A DNA stretch of 64,000 bases from the NCBI GenBank assembly GCA_033032175.1, contig CM065320.1, positions 1,550,001 to 1,614,000 of the forward strand. Reading direction: 5' to 3'. Under the pieces are notes generated by a model. It was not told the DNA's origin and did not search any database. It saw only the letters and a program-made list of their open reading frames with translations. Position numbers and translations under genes: made by a program. This document shows positions 36,126-48,000 of the stretch, one piece after another. The DNA is from Saturnia japonica. Its lineage: Eukaryota > Arthropoda > Insecta > Lepidoptera > Saturniidae. How positions within the stretch are numbered: the first letter of the stretch is position 1; the number at the start of each line of letters is the position of its first letter.

Positions 36126-36385
36126 CGTGATACTATCCCGAAGGGTTAGGCAGAGATGTACTAATGTACACCCACAGTTCGCCGATCAAGTGGGTTGGGA
36201 AGGATCTGTACGACCATCATGCATTTGGTGATATGCTTGTCGGAGTAACTCTCTTCTCTCAGTCAGTGTATATCCAGATGCTGAGATGCCTTCAGGCCGA
36301 CATGATAACCACGGCCAGCGATGGATTGGCAGACTCTCGGTGGCCGTCGTCGTTTTCAGATGGTACCGTTCTTACCATCAGGCAC
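36126..36385 (-). repeat. SINE-2 tail plus GATGGATT...CTCGGTGG repeat
   Basis: 36126-36200 has the SINE-2 tail blocks (CCCGAAGGGTTAGGCAGAGA, TGTACACCCACAGTTCGCCG). 36300-36365 has CAGCGATGGATTGGCAGACT then CTCGGTGGCC, a motif shared with 40080, 40970 and the 41-kb minisatellite. The overlapping open frame 36164-36496 is not a gene. Confidence 0.5.
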
Positions 36386-36879
36386 AATGCCGTCACTTTA
36401 CCATACTGCTACAAATATATATTTTGTATGTTTGTCCAGTTGTACCTAATACCTAATTCTATTTCTATAAAACTAGGTCACTATCGCTGGTCATAAAGTA
36501 TTGCAGTACGTCTACCTATTGAGCTTATCTTATAATGAGGATACAATCTAAATTTTTTATGACTGATTACCTACTTGTTGTACATGACAATTCTGAGCTA
36601 AAAAGAAAAAATAGAGCTCATAACAATGATTAAATTATTAGATTTTATAATTACAGCCTCAGGGTTAAACATTCTGCAAGTTTAGTAGGTAGGTATAAAC
36701 TTGTATATTATCGGCGGCAGAACACCGATGCCTATCACTGAACTATCGTCGTCTCTCCTCGGCATTAACTTTCCGTGTTTTATGATGTTTAAGGACTATT
36801 ATCCATATACCTAATAAAATAAATTCATTTTGCTAGAACAGCATAAAAATTAGGTACTTAATCTTAAATATTTTAGTTA

Positions 36880-37800
36880 TACACATTTTTATCGATCCCG
36901 ATGACGAAATCGTGGCAGCTAACGTGTTCTAATTCCACCGTTCTCAGAAACCAAGCGTGCTCGCGCTTACGTCCCCCTAACCACCGTTCCCTCCGCAGGG
37001 ACGGGCAGTTCATTTCGTTTCCGCACACCCGCCACGCCCATTCTCTCCTTTTTTTTTTCTTTTTTTTTCATGTGGAGAAACCCGTCATGGGTACACCCCC
37101 GCCCGGGGGACGAGTGGTTATGTGAGACTCCTACTCACTAAAATTCCACGGTGTATCTCCGCCGCCGTAGTGGGGCGACGTGGGTTCGCGATTGCATTCA
37201 ACCACGTCGCCCAGCCAGCCAGCCCAGCTACTACTGCCGAGCCACCGCAAAAGGGAGACAGTTCGGTACAACACTAACTGTCTCCCACAACCGCCGAACC
37301 TGTGCAATGGAAAGACGAGTCCCCCGACCCGTCTTCCCTGGTTTGGCTAGGGCGGCGGGAGTTGGCGTATGAATCGCTTCCTCCTGCCGCTCATTCGTCT
37401 TTGGCGGAGAGGCCGCTCAGAGGATCGTTTTCGCGTGCCCTCTCTGCAGCTTCCTTCGGCGATATTACCTCCCCGTTCGCAGAAGGAGGCCAACGCCCCC
37501 ACGACCTCTCACTGCCGAGAATGGCACGAACCACCACCGGCAACGAGAGGTCTCCTCCAACCACCGCGTCCAGATCATGCCTAGAGCAGATTAGGTCAGA
37601 GCCTAGGTCCGTACAGTGCCACTGCATTCACTAGCTATCAACATACACACATGACACTGCACTTCACACATTCATAGCACTTAGGTATATAGGTTCTGTA
37701 AGAGACCCTTTTTTTCTCTTTTTGGCTATTTACTTTTAGACCAAATTACCAGATTACTAAATAAATATACTCTCACAGAAGGCAGAAGAAACATGTATAT
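36880..37800 (+). pseudogene. LINE 3' region relic, GC-rich
   Basis: The ACSR(L/P)R...NH(R)SLRR peptide at about 36950-36995 matches NRACSRPRRRNHCSLRR at 53640. The downstream stretch AGGTATATAGGTTCTGTAAG and a final AGAAGGCAG..ACATGTATATA (37685-37800) match 53893-53980. So this is a 3' end of the same LINE as at 52.7 kb. GC content is much higher than the surroundings, which produces several overlapping open frames on both strands that are not genes. Confidence 0.65.
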
Positions 37801-38089
37801 ATTTATAATTAGTTAAACCGAATTTTGAGGACTACTATGCCACTCTGGGATTTTGGGTTAGTATATGAAACTACCAATCAGAAGGTTCAATGTAAAGTAT
37901 ACATTTTGTTAATAAAATGTTCGTGCCTTTATATCCGAACATGTGCGTCTGTGACAGTGGGTAAGTACGCATGTGCTTATGCAAAAGTGTAGACTTTGTA
38001 CTGGTATTTACGTGATCATTAATATGTAGCTATAGAGCAGCTACAGGACTCCGCCCTATAGAGCAGCAACAGAATTTTCTACGGATTGA

Positions 38090-38215
38090 GATTGAAAAAA
38101 AAATCACTATAGCATACGCACAGCAATCATACGGCCCACCTGATGGTAAGCGGCTACCGTAGCTAATGGACGCCCGTGTCATACGTACTGTTATAATGGA
38201 CTTTAAAAATCCCTT
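38090..38215 (+). repeat. Interspersed repeat fragment (GGCCCACCTGATGGTAAG)
   Basis: Contains CATACGGCCCACCTGATGGT then AAGCGGCTACCG, also found inverted at 54290-54315 and related to 48845-48880. A retroposon tail fragment. Confidence 0.5.
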
Positions 38216-38454
38216 TAAAAAAAAAAGAATTATTTTAATATAGATATATATTAATTATTTGACACTGAATTAATATTATAATTAAGACGGACTATGAGTG
38301 TCACGGACTGGATCTGAGATGGAACTGAGCATGAGCTACGGGATCGTGAGAGGGCTGGGCGAAGTGCTGACGCTAAATTTTGGGAATGGTCTGAGGATAT
38401 GGTTTTGTGATACTAGAGAAAGGTTGACACTTTAGGGTACATACTTCGGGTATA

Positions 38455-38645
38455 ACAGTACGGTACGATATACTAACGCGGTGCCGGCCTTGAACCCTCT
38501 GCCCCAAGGAGCTCTGCTAACCTTACTCAGCGCAGGAACACTACACAAGGTTATTTGGCTGTGTCTTCTGTAGGTTGAAGTTATTCCGCCAGTCGGACTG
38601 CACCAAGTAGAGAGAAATCTCCAAAGAAATTTCCTCTCTTAAAAA
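38455..38645 (-). repeat. Retroposon fragment (CTCCTTGGGGCA family)
   Basis: CCCTCTGCCCCAAGGAGCTC, AACACTACACAAGGTTATTT and ACTGCACCAAGTAGAGAGAA match 48610-48880 (opposite strand), 43075-43235 and 54145-54320. At least four copies in the window. Confidence 0.6.
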
Positions 38646-38932
38646 CCTACATAAACCAACCAATCTAATCTATGGTACTACTGAAAATACAAAGTCTGGT
38701 GGGTAGAGCGCAGCTTGCAATGAGAAGTTAGTAGGAATAGTACTTGGCTTTATAAACTTAGTTATGAAAGGATTACCTTTATTTTATGGTTATAAATAAC
38801 ACAATATTTTCCTCATAATAAAATATGTAATAAAATAACATTTATGGGGAATGGTTATCTTCAATTGTAACAACAGGTATATAATTATTATTTTAACGAC
38901 ATTCTAAGTAATATTTAAAATGCAATGCAATG

Positions 38933-39335
38933 AAGCAATGATGGCTCAGTTGGTAGCTTGTACGGACTCCAAGTCGATCGACGTGAGTTGGAATCCCTGC
39001 AATAAGTCTGAGCTTCCGGTGAAGCATAACATCGTTTTGTAATCATAGCATGGTTGTATAACATCGTTTTGTAATCATAGCATGGTTGTATAACATCGTT
39101 TTGTAATCATAGCATGGTTCTATAACATCGTTTTGTAATCATAGCATGGTTGTAGGGCTTTTCTTATGCCCGCCTGGCTAGCTACCATTCTCAAGTTGAA
39201 AATCTGTCACCAAATACCAATAGGTGTGTTCCGGCGGCTGCACTTGAGAGCCAGTCTTCCTCTAGGTTTAGCGACCATCTTGGGTCACATCGTCACTAGA
39301 TCATGTGAGATTTTGGTCACAACGCTAAAACCTAT
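38933..39335 (+). repeat. SINE-1, full copy with internal tandem repeat
   Basis: The tRNA-like head has ATGGCTCAGTTGGTAGCTTG (A box) and GACGTGAGTTGGAATCCCTG (B box). The body includes CTACCATTCTCAAGTTGAAA, GTGTTCCGGCGGCTGCACTT and GGGTCACATCGTCACTAG. A 32-bp unit (ATAACATCGTTTTGTAATCA..) is repeated four times at 39024-39152 between head and body. It ends about 170 bp before the start codon of the gene at 39505. Confidence 0.8.
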
Positions 39336-39435
39336 AACAATAAAAAAAATATTGCTTTAATCGTTTTACAATTTCAGATAGGATGAGACAATAAGGTAAA
39401 GCCATATAATATGAATGGCTGATTAATGCGTTAGA

Positions 39436-39443
39436 TATAAAAG
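39436..39443 (+). promoter_or_regulatory. TATA box of the 39.5-kb peritrophin gene
   Basis: TATAAAAG 69 bp before the start codon at 39505; a start around ATCAATT (39468-39474) would fit the usual 25-35 nt spacing. Confidence 0.55.
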
Positions 39444-39504
39444 GTAAAGCTTGAGGAAAAGGCTGTTAATCAATTTTCAGTATTCAAAATATCAGAACTT
39501 CAAC

Positions 39505-42500
39505 ATGGAAACTAAGTATCGAGTATTAATCGGCACGCTCTTAGTAAGTTTTCAATTTTATTTTTAAAACTTCTTCAACGTGTAAACGTCCTTTTTTTTT
39601 GGGTGCAGTGACCAATTTGTTGTTGTCCAATTATGGCCAATTGGACTGCGACCACCATACATCAGGTGTAACACAATAGTTATATGGTTCTGTACCCGTC
39701 TGGGTCTTGATCTCCACGAACATGGTGGTAAATCCATCACAGTTAAGTACTTACTCTTTTTAGTTTGTCAGTTCAGATCAGCTAATGTATATTCAGTTGC
39801 CTAGTGGCTTGCAGCCCGGCATACGGCCGTTTTCAATAACCTATCTATCCGTTGTTTCAGTTACTAAAGAAAGACAAATATAACTTTTTGTCCTTACTTT
39901 TTTTCAACAACCTATCAATGGATAGTTTTTCGTATCTACATAACATATATTCTTAACCTATAGCTTGAATAGATAAGAGGGAAACCGATGTCTGTCTTAT
40001 GTTAAGATAGAACTTGTTACAAATATGTACTGATCGGGGAGAGTAAACTCAGATATGTTATTAAAACAGCCGATAGTAGCGATGACCGGCGATGGATTGT
40101 TGATTTCTCGGTGGTCGCTTTTTTTGGAGATAATCAAAATTCAATATGCTTGCCATAAGGCACAGTGAAATCACTTTTCCGTGCTTCAATGAAAACAATA
40201 TATTTCTGTCGCAAAGCAACAGTGCTCGCTCTTCAGTGTGGCCATAAGGGTTAGAAATGTAAATTTAGTCATCAGAAAAGATAATATTGTATTTATACTA
40301 AGTTTACATTGCGGTTTTTAACTGACTTCAACAAAAGACGGGAAGTTACTCAATTCCAATGTTTTTTTAATGGATGTTTTGCCGTAACTTCTTTGTTTAT
40401 GAATCGATTTGAATGTTTTTTTGTTGGATAGGGAATACCTCAAGGGTGGACCACCTTTTAATTTCATTGGCATTGGACTTTGAACTTCGAAGATACACAA
40501 GACCAAGTGGGCTGCATTCTTGCTTGCTACTACATACCAAAAATAAATAATGTATCATTTAAACATTAATGCATTTTCATAAAATAGTATGCAGTATTTC
40601 ACATATTTGGAGCGTAAGAGGGTCAAATAACATGTTAAGATTTGAGACATCCAATCCTACATTACTTGCACGTGTAGCACCCTGCCGAGTAACGAACGAG
40701 GAAATGGGATAGCGTGGTGGCAGCGCTGTACAGCCCGACCGGGATTTTTTTTTAGATTTGACCTTACTTTTGAGCCACTGATGGGTTTTACAGCTTTACC
40801 GGGCTTGAGGGCGAGCGCTTCAGGCAATCAGCCATGCCAGACCGGGTCGCGACCACCATGTTTATGGTAGAAAGCTCATCATTGTGGTTCCGTCGCGTGT
40901 CGGCTTTCGGGATCAACTGCTGCATATCCAGTTTCTATTTACACAAGCTGGCATGAAAGCGACGATTAGCGATGGATTCTTAATCTCTCGGTGGTCGCCA
41001 CTGTTTTTAATTTGTACTGTGCTTGATAGTAAGCACTATTCGTAATTTCATAACGTTGATATATAAAAATAAATGATGATGTCTTTCGTTTTCTGACTAA
41101 ATGGGATCTTTCGGTGGTCGCCACTGTTTTTGATTTGTACTGTGCTTGATAGTAAACACTATTCGTAATTTCATAACGTTGATATAAAAGAAAATTGATG
41201 ATGTCTTTCGTTTTCTGACTAAATGGGATCTTTCGGTGATCGCCACTGTTTTTGATTTGTACTGTGCTTGATAGTAAACACTATTCGTAATTTCATAACG
41301 TTGATATAAAAAAAATAATTGATGATGTCTTTCGTTTTCTGACTAAATGGGATCTTTCGGTGATCGCCACTGTTTTTGATTTGTACTGTGCTTGATAGTA
41401 AGCACTATTCGTAATTTCATAACGTTGATATAAAAAAAAAATTGATGATGTCTTTCGTTTTCTGACTAAATGGGATCTTTCGGTGGTCGCCACTGTTTTT
41501 GATTTGTACTGTGCTTGATAGTAAGCACTATTCGTAATTTCATAAAGTTAATATAAAAAAAATGATGTTGTCTTTCGTTTTCTGACTAAATGGGATCTTT
41601 CGGTGGTCGCCACTGTTTTTGATTTGTACTGTGCTTGATAGTAAGCACTATTCGTAATTTCATAACGTTGATATAAAACAAAAATTGATGATGTCTTTCG
41701 TTTTCTGACTAAATGGGATCTTTCGGTGGTCGCCACTTTTTTTGATTTGTACTGTGCTTGATAGTAAGCACTATTCGTAATTTCATAACGTTGATATAAA
41801 AAAAATAATTGATGATGTCTTTCGTTTTCTGACTAAATGGGATCTTTCGGTGATCGCCACTGTTTTTGATTTGTACTGTGCTTGATAGTAAGCACTATTC
41901 GTAATTTCATAACGTTGATATAAAAAAAAAATTGATGATGTCTTTCGTTTTCTGACTAAATGGGATCTTTCGGTGGTCGCCACTGTTTTTGATTTGTACT
42001 GTGCTTGATAGTAAGCACTATTCGTAATTTCATAAATTAAATAAAAAAAATGATGTTGTCTTTCGTTTTCTGACTAAATGGGATCTTTCGGTGGTCGCCA
42101 CTGTTTTTGATTTGTACTGTGCTTGATAGTAAGCACTATTCGTAATTTCATAACGTTGATATAAAACAAAAATTGATGATGTCTTTCGTTTTCTGACTAA
42201 ATGGGATCTTTCGGTGGTCGCCACTGTTTTTGATTTCTACTGTGCTTACTATCAAGCAGAGTTTCGTAATGTTCATATTTAAAAACAAAAATGTGATGAT
42301 CCGTCTTTTGTGGTTTGCCTAAATGGGAAAGCAATATCATTATTTTTTATAACGAACTTATTTAACGCGGGTTGGGAGCTAAACTGAAAAAAGTGACCGT
42401 CACTTTTCTGTCATAGTCGTGGAATTGGTTCAGCTGTGCTACGACTAGATTTCTACGCACTTTTGAGTTCTTTCTATGCACGTTCAATTATGAATAAAAC

Positions 42501-44041
42501 TACTGATTAAGTTTGTGACTTCTTCTTAATTTTATGGTAAAAATTAATAACAAAATATTTATTTTTACAACTTTATAAAAAAACTATCTTTGCGCCACGG
42601 TTTCACCCGTGGTAATTTTATACGACAAACATCGTCAACGCACCGCCGCGCCGCGCCGTGTAGGTCATATTTTGTACTTTGTGTAAAACTATCGACATTT
42701 TTATGAAGAATAAATTAATTTTTCAAATTAAAATATAGCCTATGTAACTCGCTAACACTGTAACTTTATATTGGTGAAAGAATTTAAATCGGTCCAGTAG
42801 TTTTTGAGTTTATCCATTACAAAAAAAAATCAAATCTTCCTCTTTATGATACTGGTATAAAAAAATAGTTTATAAATAAAATCCAGGATTAACGGAACTC
42901 GAACCATCGACAACTCGTACTGTACATAACAGTGCGTAGAAATCTGGTCATAACATAATATGTAGCGAAATATGTTCGTTATTACCAGGTGTCCTATGAT
43001 ACCTCTCGAGATTTTTTTATACAACAAAGGTGATAAACAAGCATACCTCGACATAGGTATCCACAACCATAGGGATTACTAGGGCGTTTCCGACTTTGAA
43101 GCCACCTACTCCAAGGAGCTCTGGAAAACCTACTCACCGCAAGAACACGACACGAGGTATTAGGCTGTGATCTTGTGTAGGGTGCGAAAAGGCGTAGAAA
43201 GTTCTTAAGAACTTTCTTTGTACCCTACCTCTCTTAAAATCATAGCATATAATATATTACTTTTTTTAGTAACAGACTCACATAACCGGTTAAGTAATAG
43301 GTCAAAGCAAAAAAAAACGACACGGAAAGTTATTATTTCGGTTATCAGAAGTGGGCGTTTTTTGACACTATCAAGCAGTAACTGTATTCTTTAAAGTTTA
43401 TTTTAACCTTTACTGAGCAGGTTGAAACAACAACACATTTTCACAATAATTAAATAATGTTTAAAAATGTTCTGGCTGATCATCATCAACATTATCTCAG
43501 CCGAAAGACGTCCACTGTTGCTCATAGGCCTTCCCTAATAATTCACCACAACGATCGGCCTTACGCTACTTGCATCCAGGGGGTTCCCGCAAACTTCACC
43601 AGTCCACTGGTTCACCTTGTGGCTGGTCTGCCCACGCTGCTGCTTGTGAGAACTCTTCAACCCTATCTGCCACTATTCTACGAGCAATATGCCCCACCCA
43701 CCCACCTACTTAAGCCTAGCAATTCGTAGAACTTTGATGGTGACTCTGGTTCTACTCATTTTTGTTTTGATCACGCAAACCTATCTAAAACTAAAAATAT
43801 TTTTTCTTTTCCCCAGGTAACGTGCATGTTTTGGCATGTGTATAGCCAAGCTAACTGCACATCTACCGGAGCTGGCCGGTACGCTTTCCCCAATGATACC
43901 ACCTGCAAGAATTATACACTATGCGTTTACATTACTTCTAACAGTACCTACGTAGCTTATAATTACGTTTGCCCCACAACGTCTTTGTTTAACCCTAACA
44001 GTGCTAAGTGTACAACCAATTACACGTGCACAACTACTTAA
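39505..44041 (+). CDS. Small secreted single-ChtBD2 protein, 87 aa
   Basis: Exons 39505-39543 (13 codons, ending CTCTTA then GTAAGT) and 43817-44041, joined in phase 0 after a CCCCAG acceptor. The product starts METKYRVLIGTLLVTCMFWH and the signal peptide probably ends at VYSQA before NCT. The mature protein is one ChtBD2 domain with six cysteines (NC, TCK, LCV, VCP, KC, TC), two of them inside GAGRY..NDTTCKNYTLCVY. The same core opens the gene at 57207, so the two are close paralogues. Several N-glycosylation sequons. Expected to be secreted and bind chitin as a minimal peritrophin. The 4.3-kb intron carries a large minisatellite and retroposon fragments. Confidence 0.85.
40745..40870 (-). 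repeat. Retroposon tail fragment (TTTTACAGCTTTACCGGGCTTG)
   Basis: A T-run, then TTGACCTTACTTTTGAGCCA and GGTTTTACAGCTTTACCGGG, matching the family at 2391 and 54045. In the intron of the 39.5-kb gene. Confidence 0.5.
40965..42330. repeat. Minisatellite, about 120-bp unit, about 11 copies
   Basis: Unit: GATGATGTCTTTCGTTTTCT, GACTAAATGGGATCTTTCGG, TGGTCGCCACTGTTTTTGAT, TTGTACTGTGCTTGATAGTA, AGCACTATTCGTAATTTCAT, AACGTTGATAT plus an A-run. Starts near 41074, 41197, 41320, 41440, 41564, 41686, 41812, 41932, 42052 and 42175, with decayed units at both edges. GTGCTTGATAGTAAGCAC can form a small hairpin. A four-unit block (about 41293-41782) is repeated at 41783-42270. Minus-strand open frames beginning MATTERSHLVRKRK are products of the repeat, not genes. 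Confidence 0.93.
43075..43240 (-). repeat. Retroposon fragment (CTCCTTGGGGCA family)
   Basis: CTACTCCAAGGAGCTCTGGA, AACACGACACGAGGTATTAG and GAACTTTCTTTGTACCCTAC parallel 38455-38645. Confidence 0.55.
43465..43745 (-). repeat. RTE-type LINE/SINE tail fragment
   Basis: AGCCGAAAGACGTCCACTGT then TGCTCATAGGCCTTCCC is the widespread insect RTE-tail sequence, next to a GATCATCATCAAC stretch that is the reverse of a (GAT)n tail. The open frame 43457-43729 here is not a gene. Confidence 0.55.
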
Positions 44042-45097
44042 TAATTTTAGTCAAGAATTTAGATATTATATATAGGTATAATAATATTAATATTGTTATG
44101 TTTGAGATGAAATAATATGAAAGAACTTGAAGAAATATCGTAACTTTCGTATTTTGTTTATTTATTAAAATATTTGTTCGAATTGGTATTCTTTATTATC
44201 TACTTATACAACAAATGCAAGTAATGGAGCGAAAGTGGAGACAACATGTGACGTGGAAAAAAGGTGGCCGATTTTGAGATAAGAAAGCTTTTGATGTTAA
44301 GCGTGATAGTGTTTGGGCCCGACCAGCGGTGATAATTTCCTATATCTACGTTAATGATTATCTGACATATCCAGGAAAATTAGGACTAAAATGGGCTATG
44401 TCATCTATCAGCGTGCTCACTGAAATAACCACAATAGCTGAGTTGCTAACTGCTTACTGGATTAACCTACCTATCTATTTATCATCATATTATGTACAGT
44501 TCAGGGAGAAGCAACAATGCATCCTTATAAATCATTTTCGCTTCCTTTAATTTCGCCCATTATAATATTTTTTTCAATTTCCTACTTTCAGTAATACGTT
44601 TCCTTTAAATTAAAAAGTTTACCATTATAATTTTTATTTTTGCTATAATACATTTCTGGCAACCTCTTGCGACTGCGAAACAATTACAATAACCAATTTA
44701 GTAAAATAATAATAATAATATTTTTTTAATACATTATATGAGTTACTTTTGATAAGTATAAGAATTTTTTTTAATCGGACCAGTAGTTCTTGAGATTTTC
44801 CTCTATAAACATATTCACAAACTTTTCCCACGTCTTTATAAACCAAGTAGATATGTATAGATTTTCAATGAAGCAATGAAGCTAAAACTAAATTTAGCTT
44901 TACGTTTAGATTAGACCTTATTAAAGAGGGGCAAACTTTTGGTTTAATTAATTAATAATTAAGAAACCGCTTTAATATTCCATAAGGAATTATTATTTTG
45001 TCAGGTGTCTATTAATCTAATCTTACATTGACATGAGTGAATTTAGGTTTCATTCACTACTTAAGGTCTAGATAAATTAATAAAAATACATTTTAGG
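44042..45097. other. Intergenic between convergent peritrophin genes
   Basis: AT-rich, with no gene or shared repeat recognised. The short open frames at 44329-44550 and 44643-44846 have no features of coding sequence. Confidence 0.45.
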
Positions 45098-48000
45098 TTA
45101 TAGTAAACTGTAATTAAAAATTAATAAAGAAAACAATGTACTATATTTGGTACACAAGCAATCCGCACTATTCATTGTTACATTAGCAGAAAGTTCATAC
45201 AAATTATTGTCTAAACTAGCTAGTTCTAATACGTCGATACGTTTATTATAACAGCTGTATTCCGTCTCATTCACACATAGCTGTATATTCGGATTGAATA
45301 TTGTATTTTCAGGACAATAAATCAGTCTTGCAGTAACTATACGGTTTATCCCTTCAACGCAGGCTACGTAGGATGAACAACTTTCTGAGTCGGAATTAAC
45401 AAAATTTCCCACTTTTGTACAGTTGTAGGAATCCCAGCATTTGTATCTGGTTGCGTTTGTACACTGCTGCTCCAGATGACTGTAAACGAAACCGACTGGG
45501 CAAGTCAGTTTGTATTGGGTGAAATTGGTAACACCTCCGATAAGGCACATTGTGAATCCTCTACAATGTTCAGCGTCGTCATTTGGGTATCTGCCTTGTG
45601 TAGTACACTCCGTTGCCTTGCTGACACCATTACATAAGCCCTGTAATTAAATGATTACTATTTATCAGTGATAAGATAATAATGATAGCAATTTAAGAAT
45701 GTTCCTTTTTCACTGTAAATAAAAACGACATAGTTTAGGAGAAATTGATTACTTTGGCGCTCTTCCTTTCATCATTTTAGATTTCGGTTACCTTAGTATG
45801 TATATGAAAGTCACATGAGCAATCGATAGTACAACGTACCTTGCATGGTATGTAGTATGAACGTTGGAATATGGAACGTACGTAACGAACGTACCTCAGT
45901 TTGACATTAACATAACAAGAAGTAATATATCTTTATTTCTGTAGTAGCTGGCTCAACCCAGCAAACGTTGTTCTACACTTCCCAATAGTTAATAACTTGA
46001 CCAACGCGCCACCTATCCCGATTTATTTCCTGATAGCTTTTCCATCACCATAAATTAAAAAAAGAGGATAACACTTATCCTTCCTTTGAATAACGAGTTA
46101 TGGTTTTGAGTTTGTTAATAAATCGCATCGAGTTTTCCCACAATGTCTAATTTTTGCCTTTTTTATAGTAGCATGGCACTCTACCTGACGGTAGGTACAG
46201 TACAGTCCAGAAACAACGGCGACCACTAAAACATTGTCAATTTATCGACGGTCATCGCTTTTATGCCGGCCTAAAAGCCTTCCGGTAGCTGGATATATTA
46301 GCTGATCCCGAAACGCGTCAAAGTGGTGTGTTTTGTGGTCAATGGTGGATTTATCACCATGTGCATGGTGGTAACGACCCAGTCGGGGGGTACAGATACT
46401 CTACCACCACCACTAGCTGATCCTGGAAAGCGACACACATAAAGCGTGTAACTATTGCGGGTATGGTGTTGCAATCCAGTCGGACATATCACTCTATTAT
46501 CCTACAGAACCCACGTACCTTCGTGACCCTGCAGAACTAATATTAGACCTGTGTAATTGACATTCGCGGTATGTTTCCCGAACATGTAAAAATATATTGA
46601 ATAGCGTAAAAGGTTACATATTACTGTAAGATTACTGCACAATCAGATCATAATAGAATAGGTATTTACGCCTATTTATATTTAGCGCCCTGTGTGCTAC
46701 CTATGATAGTAACCTACTGAATCTATTCTAGGCATCTTATAATAAAATAAATATAATATGTCTTTGCCTTGTCGGTGTGCCAAATGTATATAAATAAAAT
46801 TAAAAGAGTTTGCCGTTGTGCGGAAACTGCTAGATAGTTACTATTACTAATATTACTAGAATAATATCTTTTTTTTTTATTTTACTCATGTGATACTTGG
46901 GCCCTTATCTCAAAAAATATATCATGATATCTTCATTCAATAAAAGTTAAATAAATAAAGTCGCGGGCGATTGCTAGTAAATAATATAGATAACTATATA
47001 GTTATGATTCATTAATGTGTAATAAACATTTCCGTTTTACATAGAAAAAGTAAAAAATATCATATATAAGAAAATTGATAGAATATTTACTTACTCATTA
47101 CATAGAGCATTGGTTTAGGTTAGTTTCTATAATTTTTCAGTAATAGGAGGTAAAAATCGTGATATTTGTATAAACTAGACACCTTTGCTTTTACCAACGA
47201 TTTTTTTACGATTCGTGTTTTGCTAAATAAAGTTTATTACGGTAGACAGAAGTTGAACGTCACGGGACGCCAGACGGCGGTGAACATCTTAGTGAATATA
47301 AAAAAATACATCGGTTGATCCCAAAACAGGACAAACCAAAGGAAAGTCACTGTGAAAATGTTTATTTTATTACTATGTGTATGGTGGTCGCGATTCCTAC
47401 CAACCGCTTTTAATCCATCCATATATAATATTAACATGAAGCTAATGGTGCATTTACACAATGGACCATGCAAGGCCACAAGCCACGATGAGCCAGCATC
47501 ACCCATCGTTGAATAGGTGTTCACACAATGGTAAAAATCCTATTGCTGCCTAGCAAGGCATTTAAGATGGACGTCAAAATAATAACAGACATAGGTAGTA
47601 CACGCGCGCACAAAATATTCATAACCTGTGCAAAAAAATAAATGTTTACGTATTATAGTTAACTAATATAGTTAAATTTTAACTTAGAAATGTAGTTTGG
47701 AAATGCTATTAAGGTTCCATGTACAAGGATAAGCTAGCATAAAATAATTAAATGTGCAAACAAAATTGCAAATGAAAAAATCACGGCCACGGCAATTTAT
47801 TTCTTTGAATAAACTTGAAAGTCTTTTCATTACTTCACGATAGCGACATTTCGGTGATCAGTTGAAAAATACGACACGATCACACGATAAACACCACCTA
47901 CCCCGTCAGCGGACCGTAATGAACCAAATGGACATTTATGGGCCAAACTATGCCACGACTCCCTTGAAGTGTACCCGAAAAACCGACAACATCGCGATTG

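Noticed and set aside
37302..37634. 110-codon ORF in the GC-rich island
   Set aside because: Several frames on both strands are open together because of composition; flanks are LINE sequence.
41293..42224. Minus-strand frames beginning MATTERSHLVRKRK, in four copies
   Set aside because: Products of the 120-bp minisatellite; frames end wherever A-run lengths change.
40965..42330. CRISPR-like appearance of regularly spaced repeats
   Set aside because: Whole units are repeated with no unique spacers, and the genome is eukaryotic.
43457..43729. 90-codon plus-strand ORF
   Set aside because: Lies in an RTE tail fragment within an intron, in the antisense direction.
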